A DNA stretch of 64,000 nt from Halorhodospira halochloris (GCF_002356555.2 NZ_AP017372.2:1178001-1242000); one strand, 5' to 3'; shown: positions 1 to 7,863, counted from the stretch's first letter. Numbers and translations are program-made. The notes: a model not told the origin generated them from the letters alone.

Positions 1-498
1 TCGCCTTTCTCGGCTTTGAGTTGTACTGGAATCGGGATAGACGGGGCGAGTTGCGGGTGATGAAGCGCACGGCCCGCAAGAAACTGCAAGCAGCCAAGCG
101 ACGGTTGAAGGGCTGGATACGGGCCAACCGGCATCTGCCGGGGCGCGTGTTTATCCAGGAGCTGAATCGTAGACTGGTAGGTCATTACAACTACTTCGAG
201 CTCCGCAGCAATGAGCAGGGTCTAGGGAGCTACTACATCTTCGCCATACGGTGTGCCTTCAAGTGGCTGAACCGGCGAGGTGGCAAGCGCAGTAGTTTCA
301 ACTGGGCGCAATACATTGCGGCGTTGAGGAAGCTGGGAGCGGCGCAGCCGCGGATCGCGGAGAGGCAACGAGCGCATGCGGTCTTTGCATAAGGGCACGC
401 CCGGCGCGAAGGCGAGTACAACCGAGGAACCGGATGCGGGAAAACTGCATTTCCGGGTCTGTGCGGCGGCGCCTGGCAACGGGCGTTCCTACCGTGAG
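1..498 (+). mobile_element. Group II intron copy 1 (3' part, cut by window edge)
   Basis: The 3' end of a group II intron that begins before the window. It holds the end of the intron reverse transcriptase, then a domain V/VI-like RNA region at about 430-498 (a GC hairpin followed by a shorter one ending CCTACCGTGAG). The same 3' segment recurs at about 10715-10796 and 18995-19071 with only scattered differences, which defines the shared 3' boundary. The mrr gene follows within 30 bp, so the intron sits at the head of that cassette. Whether this copy has an attC site at its 5' side cannot be seen. Confidence 0.8.
3..392 (+). pseudogene. Group II intron reverse transcriptase/maturase, C-terminal part (partial)
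   Basis: About 129 residues of the maturase (X) domain region of a group II intron-encoded protein. It includes the basic RKKLQAAKRRLKGW stretch and the HYNYFELRSNEQGL segment. The catalytic YADD motif lies upstream, outside the window. At the site where copy 2 has a stop codon this copy reads CAFKWLNRR with an intact Trp codon, so it is the reference for that mutation. It ends at TAA, 390-392. Completeness of the full gene is unknown because the 5' part is cut by the window edge. Confidence 0.75.
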
Positions 499-524
499 AT
501 AGGTAAAGAGTATGGGAGAACCCC

Positions 525-1442
525 TTGGCTGTACCTGATTTTCAATCATTGATGTTGCCGTTGCTCAAATTTTCCGCTGATGGCGAAGAGCATACGATGC
601 AGGAAGCCCGTGAGGGTTTGGCTAAAATAATGGAGCTTTCCCAAGAAGATCTCGAGGAAAGACTGCCAAGCGGTCGGCAATCTACATTTGCAAACCGCGT
701 AGCCTGGGCCAAGGTCTATTTGACCCAAGCTGGAGTCCTGGAGTCGCCCAAGCGGGGCAAATTTCATATTTCTGATCGCGGTCGAAAAATTCTTTCAGAA
801 AACCCAGATCGGATAGACATAAAATTTTTGCAGCGGTTTGAGGAGTTTCAGGCATTCCGGCAGGCAAGCAGCAAAAACCGAACCGAGAAAGTAACCCACA
901 CGGGCGAAGATGAGACAGCGACTACGACTCCGGAAGAGACATTAGAGCAAGCCTACCAGCAATTACGGGATGAAACGGCAAACGAGCTGCTTCATCTGGT
1001 AAAGGACAATACGCCGGAATTTTTCGAAAAGCTGGTTGTTCACCTTATCGTTTCAATGGGCTATGGGGGCTCTGTAAATGAAGCGGGAAGGGCTACCCGG
1101 AAAACAGCGGATGAAGGTATTGATGGCGTCATCAAAGAAGATCGTCTCGGTCTGGAAACCATATACCTTCAGGCAAAGCGCTGGGAAGCAGCGGTTGGTC
1201 GACCAGAGATTCAGAAATTTGTTGGAGCACTTCATGGCCAACGGGCCAAGAAGGGGGTCTTCATCACAACCAGCCGATTCTCGAAAGAGGCTCTGGATTA
1301 CGTCGGTCAAATTGATCCGAAGGTTGTTCTGATAGATGGCGCAGATCTCGTGCAACTGATGATTGATCACGGTGTTGGAGTCAGTACGGCAACGATATAT
1401 GAAGTCAGAAAAGTGGATACGGACTTCTTCATTGAAGATTGA
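525..1442 (+). CDS. mrr: Type IV methyl-directed restriction endonuclease Mrr
   Basis: 305 residues, the usual length of Mrr. The N-terminal ~95 residues match the winged-helix Mrr_N domain. The C-terminal half is the Mrr catalytic domain of the PD-(D/E)XK superfamily, with Asp200 (GIDGVI) and the QAK motif at 216-218, followed by the typical VGRPEIQKFVGALHGQ and KKGVFITTS blocks. Family knowledge: Mrr cleaves DNA carrying foreign adenine or cytosine methylation. The start is TTG, supported by a GGGAG Shine-Dalgarno about 8 bases upstream and by alignment with E. coli Mrr, whose second residues are TVP. It lies between a group II intron and an attC site, so it is a cassette gene. The sequence looks intact. 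Confidence 0.9.
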   Translation: MAVPDFQSLMLPLLKFSADGEEHTMQEAREGLAKIMELSQEDLEERLPSGRQSTFANRVAWAKVYLTQAGVLESPKRGKFHISDRGRKILSENPDRIDIKFLQRFEEFQAFRQASSKNRTEKVTHTGEDETATTTPEETLEQAYQQLRDETANELLHLVKDNTPEFFEKLVVHLIVSMGYGGSVNEAGRATRKTADEGIDGVIKEDRLGLETIYLQAKRWEAAVGRPEIQKFVGALHGQRAKKGVFITTSRFSKEALDYVGQIDPKVVLIDGADLVQLMIDHGVGVSTATIYEVRKVDTDFFIED

Positions 1443-1451
1443 CCGAGACAC

Positions 1452-1529
1452 CTATAACAAGACGCGCCACGCGGATGGCCTTTTCTCCGCGTTGCTCCAA
1501 AAATGCCACCGGTGCGCTCTGCGTTGGGC
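1452..1529 (+). repeat. attC site 1
   Basis: Left core CTATAAC (1452-1458) and right core GTTGGGC (1523-1529) bracket an imperfect palindrome whose arms contain GCGCCAC and its complement GTGCGC. It ends the mrr cassette 10 bp after the stop codon. It is very similar to the decayed site at 28140-28218. Confidence 0.85.
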
Positions 1530-1567
1530 CTGTAAAGTCCAAACCCAGTTTTCAAGCAAACATTTTG

Positions 1568-1690
1568 ATGATTTATGTGACTGCATTGTATAAGTTACGC
1601 GATAAACGAGCCAAACGGCTTTTACTTTTGGAATCAACAGTAATGAAGTTGATCCGCAGCATGGATGAGCTCGAACCAGTGGAAGTATGA
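1568..1690 (+). CDS. Small protein upstream of the Septu-like ATPase
   Basis: 40-codon reading frame, basic in its first half and ending in DELEPVEV. Its TGA overlaps the ATG of the ATPase gene (ATGA at 1687-1690), which suggests translational coupling and real coding. I do not recognise a family. It could be a small partner or leader of the defence pair, or a coupling peptide. There is no clear Shine-Dalgarno, so confidence is modest. Confidence 0.4.
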   Translation: MIYVTALYKLRDKRAKRLLLLESTVMKLIRSMDELEPVEV

Positions 1691-3276
1691 TGTCAAATAA
1701 GCCTCAATCAATCCTATTTCACATCATTGGCCCGCGCGCCAGCGTTCCGCTTGCCGCCAAAAGATGGTCGGCATACCTGAGTCGCGATCAGTGGGATGAC
1801 TGGGGGAAGTATTGTACTCAATTTTACTTGACCGTTGTTGGCCAAGACGGAGAGCAACACGACATCGGTCAGGTAAAGATAGGGCAGCGCGGATTAAAGC
1901 CTCACGGAGGGTCTGCGGAGCTTCCACCAGGACATCGTAAGCCGAATGTTCCATCTGCCTTCGAACAATTGGAAGATGACTTCTTTTCCGTCGGGCAAGA
2001 TGACGAGTATTACGCGAATCTTGGGTCCCTTGGCGACACAGTCCGAGAGAGAATTCTCACTTGCCTGCGTGATGTGGCCTGGGATAAGGAGCGTTGGGAA
2101 TGGGCACAGAAAGAATATGTCATGGAGGAGTCGCTGCTTCGCTCTGTAACCCGTAGCATAGTTGAAGGACAATTTCGCCGTATGGCGCATGGTGATGCAC
2201 GCGTGACACGTTATGATTTCGCGTACACTCCTCCCAAAAGGTTGGGTGATGGTGCACCACCCTTCACGCTAGATTTCAGCGTCGAACCTAAGTCACCGAT
2301 TCCTACGAATGTCCATGTTCTCATTGGTCGGAATGGGGTTGGAAAAACCCGGTTACTTTCGCTGATGACAAAGGCGCTCGTCGCGAGGGACGCCGCAGCG
2401 AGACAATCAGGAAAGTTCGAGTTTACTGAGTTTAGGGAGCAAGATGGAACTTTTGCCAACGTGGTGGCGGTTTCGTTTAGCGCATTTGATGAAGCGGACC
2501 TATTGCCAGATCGAAATCCGGAGCCTGATTCCTTAGGTTTTTCTTACATCGGGCTGCGTGGTTGGTCTAGTAAATTACAATCGTCGTCAACCAAGCCTAA
2601 ATCTCCTAACATACTTGCGAGTGAGTTCGTGGACAGTTTGAAAGAGTGTCGCGTTGGAGCACGACGAAGGAGGTGGATTAATGTGATAACCACCCTCCAG
2701 ACGGATCCGGTTTTTAAGGCGGCCCAACTGGCCTCGATGATTGACGTGAACCTTTCCGACAAGGAAGAGCGAGAAGTGGTCTTGAAAACCTTCAAGGCCC
2801 TAAGCTCGGGACATAAAATCGTTCTCCTCACGCTAACACGTCTCGTTGAAAAGGTTGAGGAAAGAACGCTTGTTCTGATTGATGAACCAGAGGCTCACCT
2901 GCATCCCCCACTGTTGTCAGCAATGACACGCGCAATATCCGAATTTATGGTGAAACGAAATGGAGTGGCGATTGTAGCAACTCATTCTCCCGTGATTCTT
3001 CAAGAGGTTCCGAAGTCCTGCGTTTGGATACTCGATCGCATGTTAACAGTTTCGAAGGCGGAGCGGCCCTCAATTGAAACATTTGCCGAGAGCGTAGGCA
3101 TCCTGAGCCGGGAAGTGTTCCAGTTAGAACTCTCAAAATCGGGCTATCACCAGCTTTTAGGCGGATTATGTCAAAAATCAGCCAGCTATGAAGACGCGCT
3201 CGACCAGCTGGAAGGTCAACTCGGTGCAGAAGGCAAGGCTGTACTGAGGGGTATGTATCTGAACGATGAGGAATAA
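1687..3276 (+). CDS. AAA/RecF-like ATPase, Septu PtuA-like
   Basis: 529 residues. An N-terminal region of about 200 residues of unrecognised fold precedes an ABC/SMC-class ATPase: Walker A GRNGVGKT at 214-221, a signature-like LSSGHK segment, and Walker B LVLIDEPEAHLHP with Asp near residue 399, then an H-loop-like IVATHSP. This is the OLD/RecF/PtuA type of ATPase. It is followed after 9 bp by an HNH nuclease. ATPase plus HNH is the Septu (PtuAB) phage-defence architecture: PtuA forms a scaffold and PtuB cuts nucleic acid. Assignment to Septu rests on architecture and motifs only; the long N-terminal part could mark a divergent subtype. The pair occupies a single cassette between attC 1 and attC 2. 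Confidence 0.7.
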   Translation: MMSNKPQSILFHIIGPRASVPLAAKRWSAYLSRDQWDDWGKYCTQFYLTVVGQDGEQHDIGQVKIGQRGLKPHGGSAELPPGHRKPNVPSAFEQLEDDFFSVGQDDEYYANLGSLGDTVRERILTCLRDVAWDKERWEWAQKEYVMEESLLRSVTRSIVEGQFRRMAHGDARVTRYDFAYTPPKRLGDGAPPFTLDFSVEPKSPIPTNVHVLIGRNGVGKTRLLSLMTKALVARDAAARQSGKFEFTEFREQDGTFANVVAVSFSAFDEADLLPDRNPEPDSLGFSYIGLRGWSSKLQSSSTKPKSPNILASEFVDSLKECRVGARRRRWINVITTLQTDPVFKAAQLASMIDVNLSDKEEREVVLKTFKALSSGHKIVLLTLTRLVEKVEERTLVLIDEPEAHLHPPLLSAMTRAISEFMVKRNGVAIVATHSPVILQEVPKSCVWILDRMLTVSKAERPSIETFAESVGILSREVFQLELSKSGYHQLLGGLCQKSASYEDALDQLEGQLGAEGKAVLRGMYLNDEE

Positions 3277-3285
3277 TCACTGGTA

Positions 3286-4146
3286 ATGAGATACCTACCA
3301 CCACCAACAGACGAGGATGAAAAGCCCTTCGCTGCAGGCGACGTCTTCGAGACCTGCGTTTCTATGGTGAGAAACCCCGCTCTGAGAGCACAGCTGCGGG
3401 CCATTCGCTCGGATGTGGAGACTGAGGCCTCAGATTACGATGTTAAGGCAGCAGGCAGGCAGCTCTACCGAAAGCAACCTCATGGTCAAGTAGGGTCTGT
3501 TTCAGGCGACGAAATAGTGAAGGTTTATACACTCCGGATGGTGCCCAAAAAGTCAAAGGGGCGCTCTATTTACGACCGAATAATGGCAGCGCCCGTGCAT
3601 GGTAGATGCCCCCTATGTGGCATAGGGACAGTAAACACGCTTGATCACTATCTGCCCAAGACATTTTTTCCGGTCTATTCGGTGGCGCCCAACAATCTGG
3701 TTCCTGCCTGCAATTGGTGCCAGGGGGAAAAATCCGAGTATTATCCCATTACAAGAGACGGTCAGCTTCTCCATCCTTATTTTGACAATGTGGGCAACGA
3801 GGTTTGGCTTGGGGCCGAAGTGGTGGTTGGTGCGCCAGCTGGATTCCGCTACTTTGCCACACCACCCAGCCATTGGACGCAATCAGAAAAGGCACGAGTA
3901 GCGGTGCATATGAAGGAGCTAAATCTCCCGGTGTTGTTCTCCTCAAATGCCGGCAGCCGCCTTTCGGAAATTCGCGCCCGCCTCGCGAGCCTGCATCAAA
4001 AAGGTGGAGAGGCTGCCGTCCGTAATCACTTGCGCGATGAGCTTGCAAGCATAGAGGCTGACCATAATAATTCGTGGGCAGCGGCAATGTATCGGGCAGC
4101 CGTAGCAAGCGATTGGTTTTGTAATGGTGGATTTTTGGAAACCTGA
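3286..4146 (+). CDS. HNH endonuclease, Septu PtuB-like
   Basis: 286 residues. The central HNH module has a CPLC zinc pair at 108-111, the DH of the catalytic histidine motif at 120-121 (TLDHYLPK), Asn residues at 136-137 (APNNLVPAC) and a second zinc pair CNWC at 142-145. This is the treble-clef HNH form found in PtuB and related nucleases. The C-terminal 130 residues are helical and unassigned. It follows the ATPase at 9 bp, so both are probably one transcript. It ends 40 bp before attC 2. Alternatives are other ATPase-HNH systems, such as retron-associated PtuAB; no retron RT or ncRNA was seen in the cassette. Confidence 0.72.
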   Translation: MRYLPPPTDEDEKPFAAGDVFETCVSMVRNPALRAQLRAIRSDVETEASDYDVKAAGRQLYRKQPHGQVGSVSGDEIVKVYTLRMVPKKSKGRSIYDRIMAAPVHGRCPLCGIGTVNTLDHYLPKTFFPVYSVAPNNLVPACNWCQGEKSEYYPITRDGQLLHPYFDNVGNEVWLGAEVVVGAPAGFRYFATPPSHWTQSEKARVAVHMKELNLPVLFSSNAGSRLSEIRARLASLHQKGGEAAVRNHLRDELASIEADHNNSWAAAMYRAAVASDWFCNGGFLET

Positions 4147-4188
4147 CACACGCCAAACCAAATTGGCAAGATTTTGATATATAGACCA

Positions 4189-4276
4189 GCCCAACAATGC
4201 AATTTCACGCGGACTGCCAAAAACTGCTCCGCTTTGCTATACAGTTTTTGGTATACAGTGATTTGCGGCGTTATGC
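4189..4276 (+). repeat. attC site 2
   Basis: Left core GCCCAAC (4189-4195) and right core GTTATGC (4270-4276). Between them the arms pair imperfectly around an ACTGCCAAAAACTG / CAGTTTTTGG internal complement. It closes the Septu-like cassette. Confidence 0.8.
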
Positions 4277-4300
4277 GGATTACAGTGATGCTGGTGTACA

Positions 4301-5158
4301 ATGCGATGGCTTGACCTTGCGGTTTCTCCCCGTTTCTCTTGGCCTAATCGGCAAGTCGAGATCCCGTTTGAGGGTTATAGGGTTGTTCTCCAGCCTCGCC
4401 GCCAAGCTCCAGAGGATGAAGTGGAACTGGCCGCTACGATGTCAGTGTTTGATTCGAATGGTACATCCTTCGAAGTAGGGGGCACGGTTGCAAGTAGGTT
4501 CCTCAGCCGGATTGCATGGTCACATAACGGGGGGGTGGTTGAGCTATTTGCGGTCGGATCAAATTTCCCTGGAAGACCAGGACGACTTGGTCAAGGTACT
4601 TACGAGCGTTCAGGATGGGCTCAGATTGAGCCTTGGGATTTTATCTATCTTCCCGCTGCCGATGACCAAGAAGCAGATTTGGCACTGGGCTTGTTCCGGG
4701 AAGGTATGTCCGTCAACTCAACGCCGTTCGCCTTCCTCAGCTACTTCAAGGTTTTGAACATTCACCACGGCGGCGGGGCGGGTCAGAAGACTTGGATTAA
4801 CGACAATCTTCACCGCATTTGGTATCGCCCGGCTCTCAATCGTTTGGCTGAGATTCAGAAGAACGAAGCGGATGTTGGAAGATACCTCTATGAAGAAGGG
4901 CGGTGCGCTGTTGCACATGCACACGGGACACCTTTGGTGAATCCAGACAGCTATGCTGATAGACGGCGGATGGAAGGTGATCTGAAGCTAATGAAAGAAA
5001 TAGCAGCCTTGTTTATTGAGACGGAGTTCGGCGTATTGTCCGACAGCTCGTACTGGGAGAGCCTGCGCGAGGGTGGATCTCCGAAGTCTGAACTGTTACG
5101 GAAGGCGGTACAAGAGGATGGTCGTATCGTTTATGTGCCAGAACAACTATCCGCATAA
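4301..5158 (+). CDS. Cassette protein of unknown function (possible MauJ-like)
   Basis: 285 residues, soluble, no signal peptide or membrane segment. Some database entries named methylamine utilisation protein MauJ resemble this style (an N-terminal beta-rich half, then a helical half with HHGGGAGQKTW and a GRCAVAHAHGTPLVNPDS segment), but I recall this only loosely and see no methylamine genes nearby. The His-rich AHAHG motif could bind a metal or nucleotide. It starts 24 bp after the attC 2 right core, the position expected for a cassette gene. It looks intact. A defence or stress role is possible given the neighbours, but nothing in the sequence shows it. Confidence 0.55.
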   Translation: MRWLDLAVSPRFSWPNRQVEIPFEGYRVVLQPRRQAPEDEVELAATMSVFDSNGTSFEVGGTVASRFLSRIAWSHNGGVVELFAVGSNFPGRPGRLGQGTYERSGWAQIEPWDFIYLPAADDQEADLALGLFREGMSVNSTPFAFLSYFKVLNIHHGGGAGQKTWINDNLHRIWYRPALNRLAEIQKNEADVGRYLYEEGRCAVAHAHGTPLVNPDSYADRRRMEGDLKLMKEIAALFIETEFGVLSDSSYWESLREGGSPKSELLRKAVQEDGRIVYVPEQLSA

Positions 5159-5518
5159 TCGGGTAAGGGCGGGTTTCTAGCCTGCCCTCCCCACAACACC
5201 TAGCATGAGGGTCCGCACTAGGCGGTTCACGAGAATGGAGCACACAATGGATCAGGCATATCCGTGGGCTTTCATCCACTGATCCCGGACGGAGATCAAC
5301 CCTTGGTTCGCGAGCCAAGCATTCGTCATCCCGGTCTGCATCGCCAGCGTCCGCGACAGTCGCCAATAGCTCTTGCTACTGAGTGCCGTGAGGATCGCGT
5401 GGCGTTTGCCCGTCCCGAGGGCCAGCAGGTTGTAAGCGATCAATCCAAGGCGTTATTTAGCTAACTTTTTCTCATCACTATTCTGTCTCTACCATTTATT
5501 CAACGGAGACGGCAAGTG
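5159..5518. other. Decayed stretch between cassettes
   Basis: Apart from the maturase-like remnant at 5252-5443, this stretch has a short inverted pair around 5191-5233 (ACACCTAG and CTAGGCGGTT) that could be a shrunken attC, and a GCGTTATTT string near 5450 that looks like an orphan attC right core. No intact gene is seen. Confidence 0.35.
5252..5443 (-). pseudogene. Group II intron maturase C-terminal remnant (different lineage)
   Basis: About 60 residues on the minus strand ending MKAHGYA. The pattern (SKSYWRLSRTLAMQTGMTNAWL then QGLISVRDQW) resembles the extreme C-terminus of LtrA-type maturases. It does not resemble the plus-strand intron copies in this window, so it would be a remnant of a second intron lineage. 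No upstream RT domain is present. The assignment is from pattern memory and is weak. Confidence 0.4.
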
Positions 5519-5674
5519 ATGACGACCACAAGACAAACAACTGTTTTACTCTCAGAGAGCGAGTGGCTAGCACTCCTCGAAAAGCAAGAAGCAAGTGATC
5601 TAACCATAAAGGACTTTTGTGCTCAACATGGCGTGTCACGCTCAGCCTTTTTTAGTTGGCGGAGAAGAGTCTAG
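5519..5674 (+). pseudogene. IS66-family TnpA-like fragment
   Basis: 51 codons with the helix-turn-helix pattern of the IS66 accessory protein: DLTIKDFCAQHGVSRSAFFSWRRR. Intact family members continue well past this point, but here the frame stops at TAG right where it meets the DUF4160 remnant. No IS66 TnpB, TnpC or terminal repeats are visible, so only this 5' fragment was left behind by a recombination event. Confidence 0.6.
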
Positions 5675-5849
5675 GATGTATGTTCATGTGATATCGACAG
5701 ATGGAGAAGCCAAGTTTTGGCTGGAGCCTGACCTTCAACTGGCCCGCAACTATCGGTATGGTCGGCCACAGCTGAGAGAAATCGAAGCCCTAATAGGGGT
5801 GCATTACGATGAGCTTGTCGACGCTTAGAAACAGCACTTCGGAAGTTGA
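5659..5849 (+). pseudogene. DUF4160 protein, N-terminally truncated with Trp-to-stop change
   Basis: Reads ESRMYVHVISTDGEAKFWLE..., the C-terminal two-thirds of a DUF4160 protein. The N-terminus is replaced by the IS66 fragment. Near the end, DELVDA is followed by TAG (5826-5828) and then in the same frame by KQHFGS and a TGA at 5847-5849. Relatives usually read AWKKHFG there, so TAG stands for a Trp codon. The truncated frame would end at 5828. DUF4160 is usually paired with a DUF2442 protein, as here, and is thought to form a toxin-antitoxin-like pair. Confidence 0.65.
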
Positions 5850-6075
5850 AGTAACCAACATTTCGAGTCACGGCGTGTGGCTCCTTGCTCACGATAAGGA
5901 GCTTTTTATGCCGTATGAGGAGTTCCCGTGGTTCAAGGATCAGCCGGTGAAGTCGATCCTCCATGTCGAGGAGCCTTCGCCAGGTCATTACTATTGGCCG
6001 GATATCGATGTCGATTTAACCGACGAGATTATTGAGCACCCGGAAAGGTTCCCGAATCTTGCAAAAAGTATATAA
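5809..6075 (+). CDS. DUF2442 protein
   Basis: 88 residues, the usual length. The family pattern SEVEVTNISSHGVWLL, ELFMPYEEFPWFKD and GHYYWPDIDVDLTDE...HPERFP is complete. The start at 5809 overlaps the end of the DUF4160 remnant, as in other pairs of this type. Function is not established; the pair is often treated as a toxin-antitoxin-like module. Its partner is broken here, so this gene may be an orphan. Confidence 0.75.
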   Translation: MSLSTLRNSTSEVEVTNISSHGVWLLAHDKELFMPYEEFPWFKDQPVKSILHVEEPSPGHYYWPDIDVDLTDEIIEHPERFPNLAKSI

Positions 6076-6104
6076 ACCACTGTTAGGCATCAGAAGGATT
6101 AGGT

Positions 6105-6443
6105 ATGAGCTTCCAGTCAGGTAGAGTCTTTCTTCACTGGAACTACTACATTGCACTTGAGCAGGATCTGGCCAAGCTGTCGCGCTATATAGAATTTACA
6201 GAGGGCAATTTTTCAACGTATTCAATTGAGCTTGCGCACCTTCTGTTGGCCGCTTCCTCCGAAGTGGATGTTGTGATGAAGGAACTTTGCAGTATTCTGA
6301 GCCCCAATGACCGACGGAGGAATATAGGCGATTATAAACGGGTCGTTGAGAGAGGGTTGCCCCGTGTTGTTGGCTGCCAAAATCCGTACATATTTGGCGG
6401 AGGATTCAAGAATAAGCATATCTACTGGGTAGCTACAAGCTAA
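6105..6443 (+). CDS. Hypothetical cassette protein, probably C-terminally truncated
   Basis: 112 residues beginning MSFQSGRVFLHWNYY, with helical SIELAHLLLAASSEVDVVMKELC. I recall uncharacterised proteins with this start that are longer (roughly 200 residues), so this copy is likely truncated. A GAAGGA ribosome site lies 8 bases before the ATG. Just upstream, TATAAAC and GTTAGGC (6072-6090) look like left and right attC cores with the stem removed. No function can be proposed. Confidence 0.45.
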   Translation: MSFQSGRVFLHWNYYIALEQDLAKLSRYIEFTEGNFSTYSIELAHLLLAASSEVDVVMKELCSILSPNDRRRNIGDYKRVVERGLPRVVGCQNPYIFGGGFKNKHIYWVATS

Positions 6444-6957
6444 GACTAACTACCACGCTCTGTGTCGATTTCTGCTTTCGCTTGTCCCTTCTTTTCCTTA
6501 TAAACCAGTAGCTGGCTCTGTGGGCCCTGTGGGCGAGAGCCCTGAGAGTCTGGGCAGGCGGCGGGCAACCCGCAGGGTTGTCCACGGGCTGTCCACACGG
6601 CCCGTAGGGCTCAGGGCGGCGCGAAGCGCTCGTCCACAAGTCCACAGAGCTATTGCTTAAGCAGCTAAAAGTACTGGAGTTTTGCTTATAAGAGGGTGAG
6701 AATCGGTAGGCAAGTAGTAAGGGCGACGCGACATCAGGTAACCAGAGGCTGACAACCCTCCTGATGCCGCGCCCACCGCGTCCTGCGACACGGCACTTAT
6801 CAGTATCCTCGGGTTTAGCGCCGTTGTCCAGTGTTTGCAATTTACCTGGATAAGCGCGCGGGAGCCCCGCGACAACAGGCCGTATCGGCAGCGCGCGCAC
6901 ACCAGATAAACGCTTCATCGTTGGACGACAGGTAGATGATAGGAGTCAAGGTGGCGT
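6444..6957. other. Non-coding stretch with GC-rich inverted repeats and DnaA-box-like strings
   Basis: No convincing gene. Between about 6508 and 6655 an imperfect inverted repeat (GCTCTGTGGG...GCCCTGAG against CTCAGGGC...CCACAGAGC) encloses a cluster of four TGTCCAC/CGTCCAC/AGTCCACA strings that resemble degenerate DnaA boxes. The remaining part (6660-6957) has possible attC-like cores at about 6871 and 6920 but no clear stem. See findings. Confidence 0.35.
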
Positions 6958-7458
6958 ATGGATCCTATTCAGAAAGGCATCGCCGAGCTTGAGCGGCAGC
7001 GGAAGGCTGTAAGATTCAATTACTGCGTTTTTGCCGCAGCTCTGCGCGAAAGCTCAGAACACTTTCAGTGCGTCAGGGAAGCCGATTACGGGCGGGTAGC
7101 CTCTCTTGACCGAGTCCTTCGCATAGCGCTCGCGGAGCAAAGTGGGGAGGCGCGGTGCCCTCCCTATTGGAGTAAACGCGCCGAGGCCCACGCTACATCT
7201 GTGGCAGTCTACAGCAAGTTCTACGCCGCGATGATGGGGGTGTTCGGGTTGGGTACTGCCTACTTCCTTGGGGACAGCAACTGGGCCTTAACGGTTACAC
7301 TCGGTCTATTGCTCGCGGTGCTGACGAAGGCAAAATGGGGTGTGGACAAGTATGCCGCTGGTCTTCAGCGGGTTCGGGACGCTCTGGAGCGCATTGAAGA
7401 TTCCCCGAAACCCGATACGCTCGAGCGTCCGAGTGTAGAGCGTCCAACAAAAGCTTGA
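6958..7458 (+). CDS. Small membrane protein of unknown function
   Basis: 166 residues. The N-terminal 85 residues are soluble and helical with Cys at several positions. Two adjacent membrane segments follow (about FYAAMMGVFGLGTAYFLG and ALTVTLGLLLAVLTKA, separated by a short DSNW turn), then a charged tail. The soluble domain + hairpin layout resembles SLATT-type defence effectors in outline, but no family was recognised. Its 3' end overlaps the left core of attC 3, which is common for cassette genes. The start is supported by GATAGGAGT upstream. Confidence 0.55.
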   Translation: MDPIQKGIAELERQRKAVRFNYCVFAAALRESSEHFQCVREADYGRVASLDRVLRIALAEQSGEARCPPYWSKRAEAHATSVAVYSKFYAAMMGVFGLGTAYFLGDSNWALTVTLGLLLAVLTKAKWGVDKYAAGLQRVRDALERIEDSPKPDTLERPSVERPTKA

Positions 7459-7516
7459 ACCCGACCGGCTTCTCCGCTGGCGCTCCGAAGCCGTCGGGTT
7501 AAGCTGGGCGTTGGGC
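7442..7516 (+). repeat. attC site 3
   Basis: Left core GTCCAAC (7442-7448), right core GTTGGGC (7510-7516), with paired arms AACCCGACCGGCTTC / GAAGCCGTCGGGTT, a near-perfect stem. Confidence 0.88.
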
Positions 7517-7540
7517 CATGAACTCCTGCACATGACGCGG

Positions 7541-7575
7541 TTGACCAAGCGGTAGTCCGTGCATACAATGTATGT
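7541..7575 (+). promoter_or_regulatory. brnTA promoter and operator (copy 1)
   Basis: -35 TTGACC at 7541-7546, 17-bp spacer, -10 TACAAT at 7564-7569. The operator-like inverted repeat CATACAATGTATG at 7562-7574 covers the -10. The toxin ATG begins 6 bases after the -10, so transcription should start at or next to the ATG (leaderless). Confidence 0.7.
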
Positions 7576-7863
7576 ATGATAGGTTTTGATTGGGATCCGC
7601 AAAAGGCGCGTGCAAATCTCGAGAAGCACGGCATTTCTTTTGAAGAAGCGAAATCCGTATTCTTTGATGAATATGCGCGGCAGTTCTTCGATGAAGAACA
7701 TTCGTCTAGCGAAGAGCGGTTCATTATGCTTGGTTTGAGCAATGCACTACGGATTCTGGTCGTATGCCACTGCGAGCGTTCCGGCGGAGATGTCATCAGA
7801 ATCATTTCCGCGCGGAAAGCGACTACCAATGAGCGTAAGTATTACGAAGGTCCGCCGCTATGA
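7576..7863 (+). CDS. brnT: BrnT toxin (copy 1)
   Basis: 95 residues, BrnT-type RNase toxin (RelE-like fold). The family pattern is intact: FDWDPQKARANLEKHGISFE at the start, a central EERFIMLG segment and the C-terminal IRIISARKATTNERKYYE. BrnT inhibits translation by RNA cleavage and is neutralised by BrnA; the complex represses its own promoter. The stop overlaps the brnA start (ATGA), typical of the operon. The ATG follows the -10 by 6 bp with no room for a Shine-Dalgarno. Confidence 0.9.
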   Translation: MIGFDWDPQKARANLEKHGISFEEAKSVFFDEYARQFFDEEHSSSEERFIMLGLSNALRILVVCHCERSGGDVIRIISARKATTNERKYYEGPPL

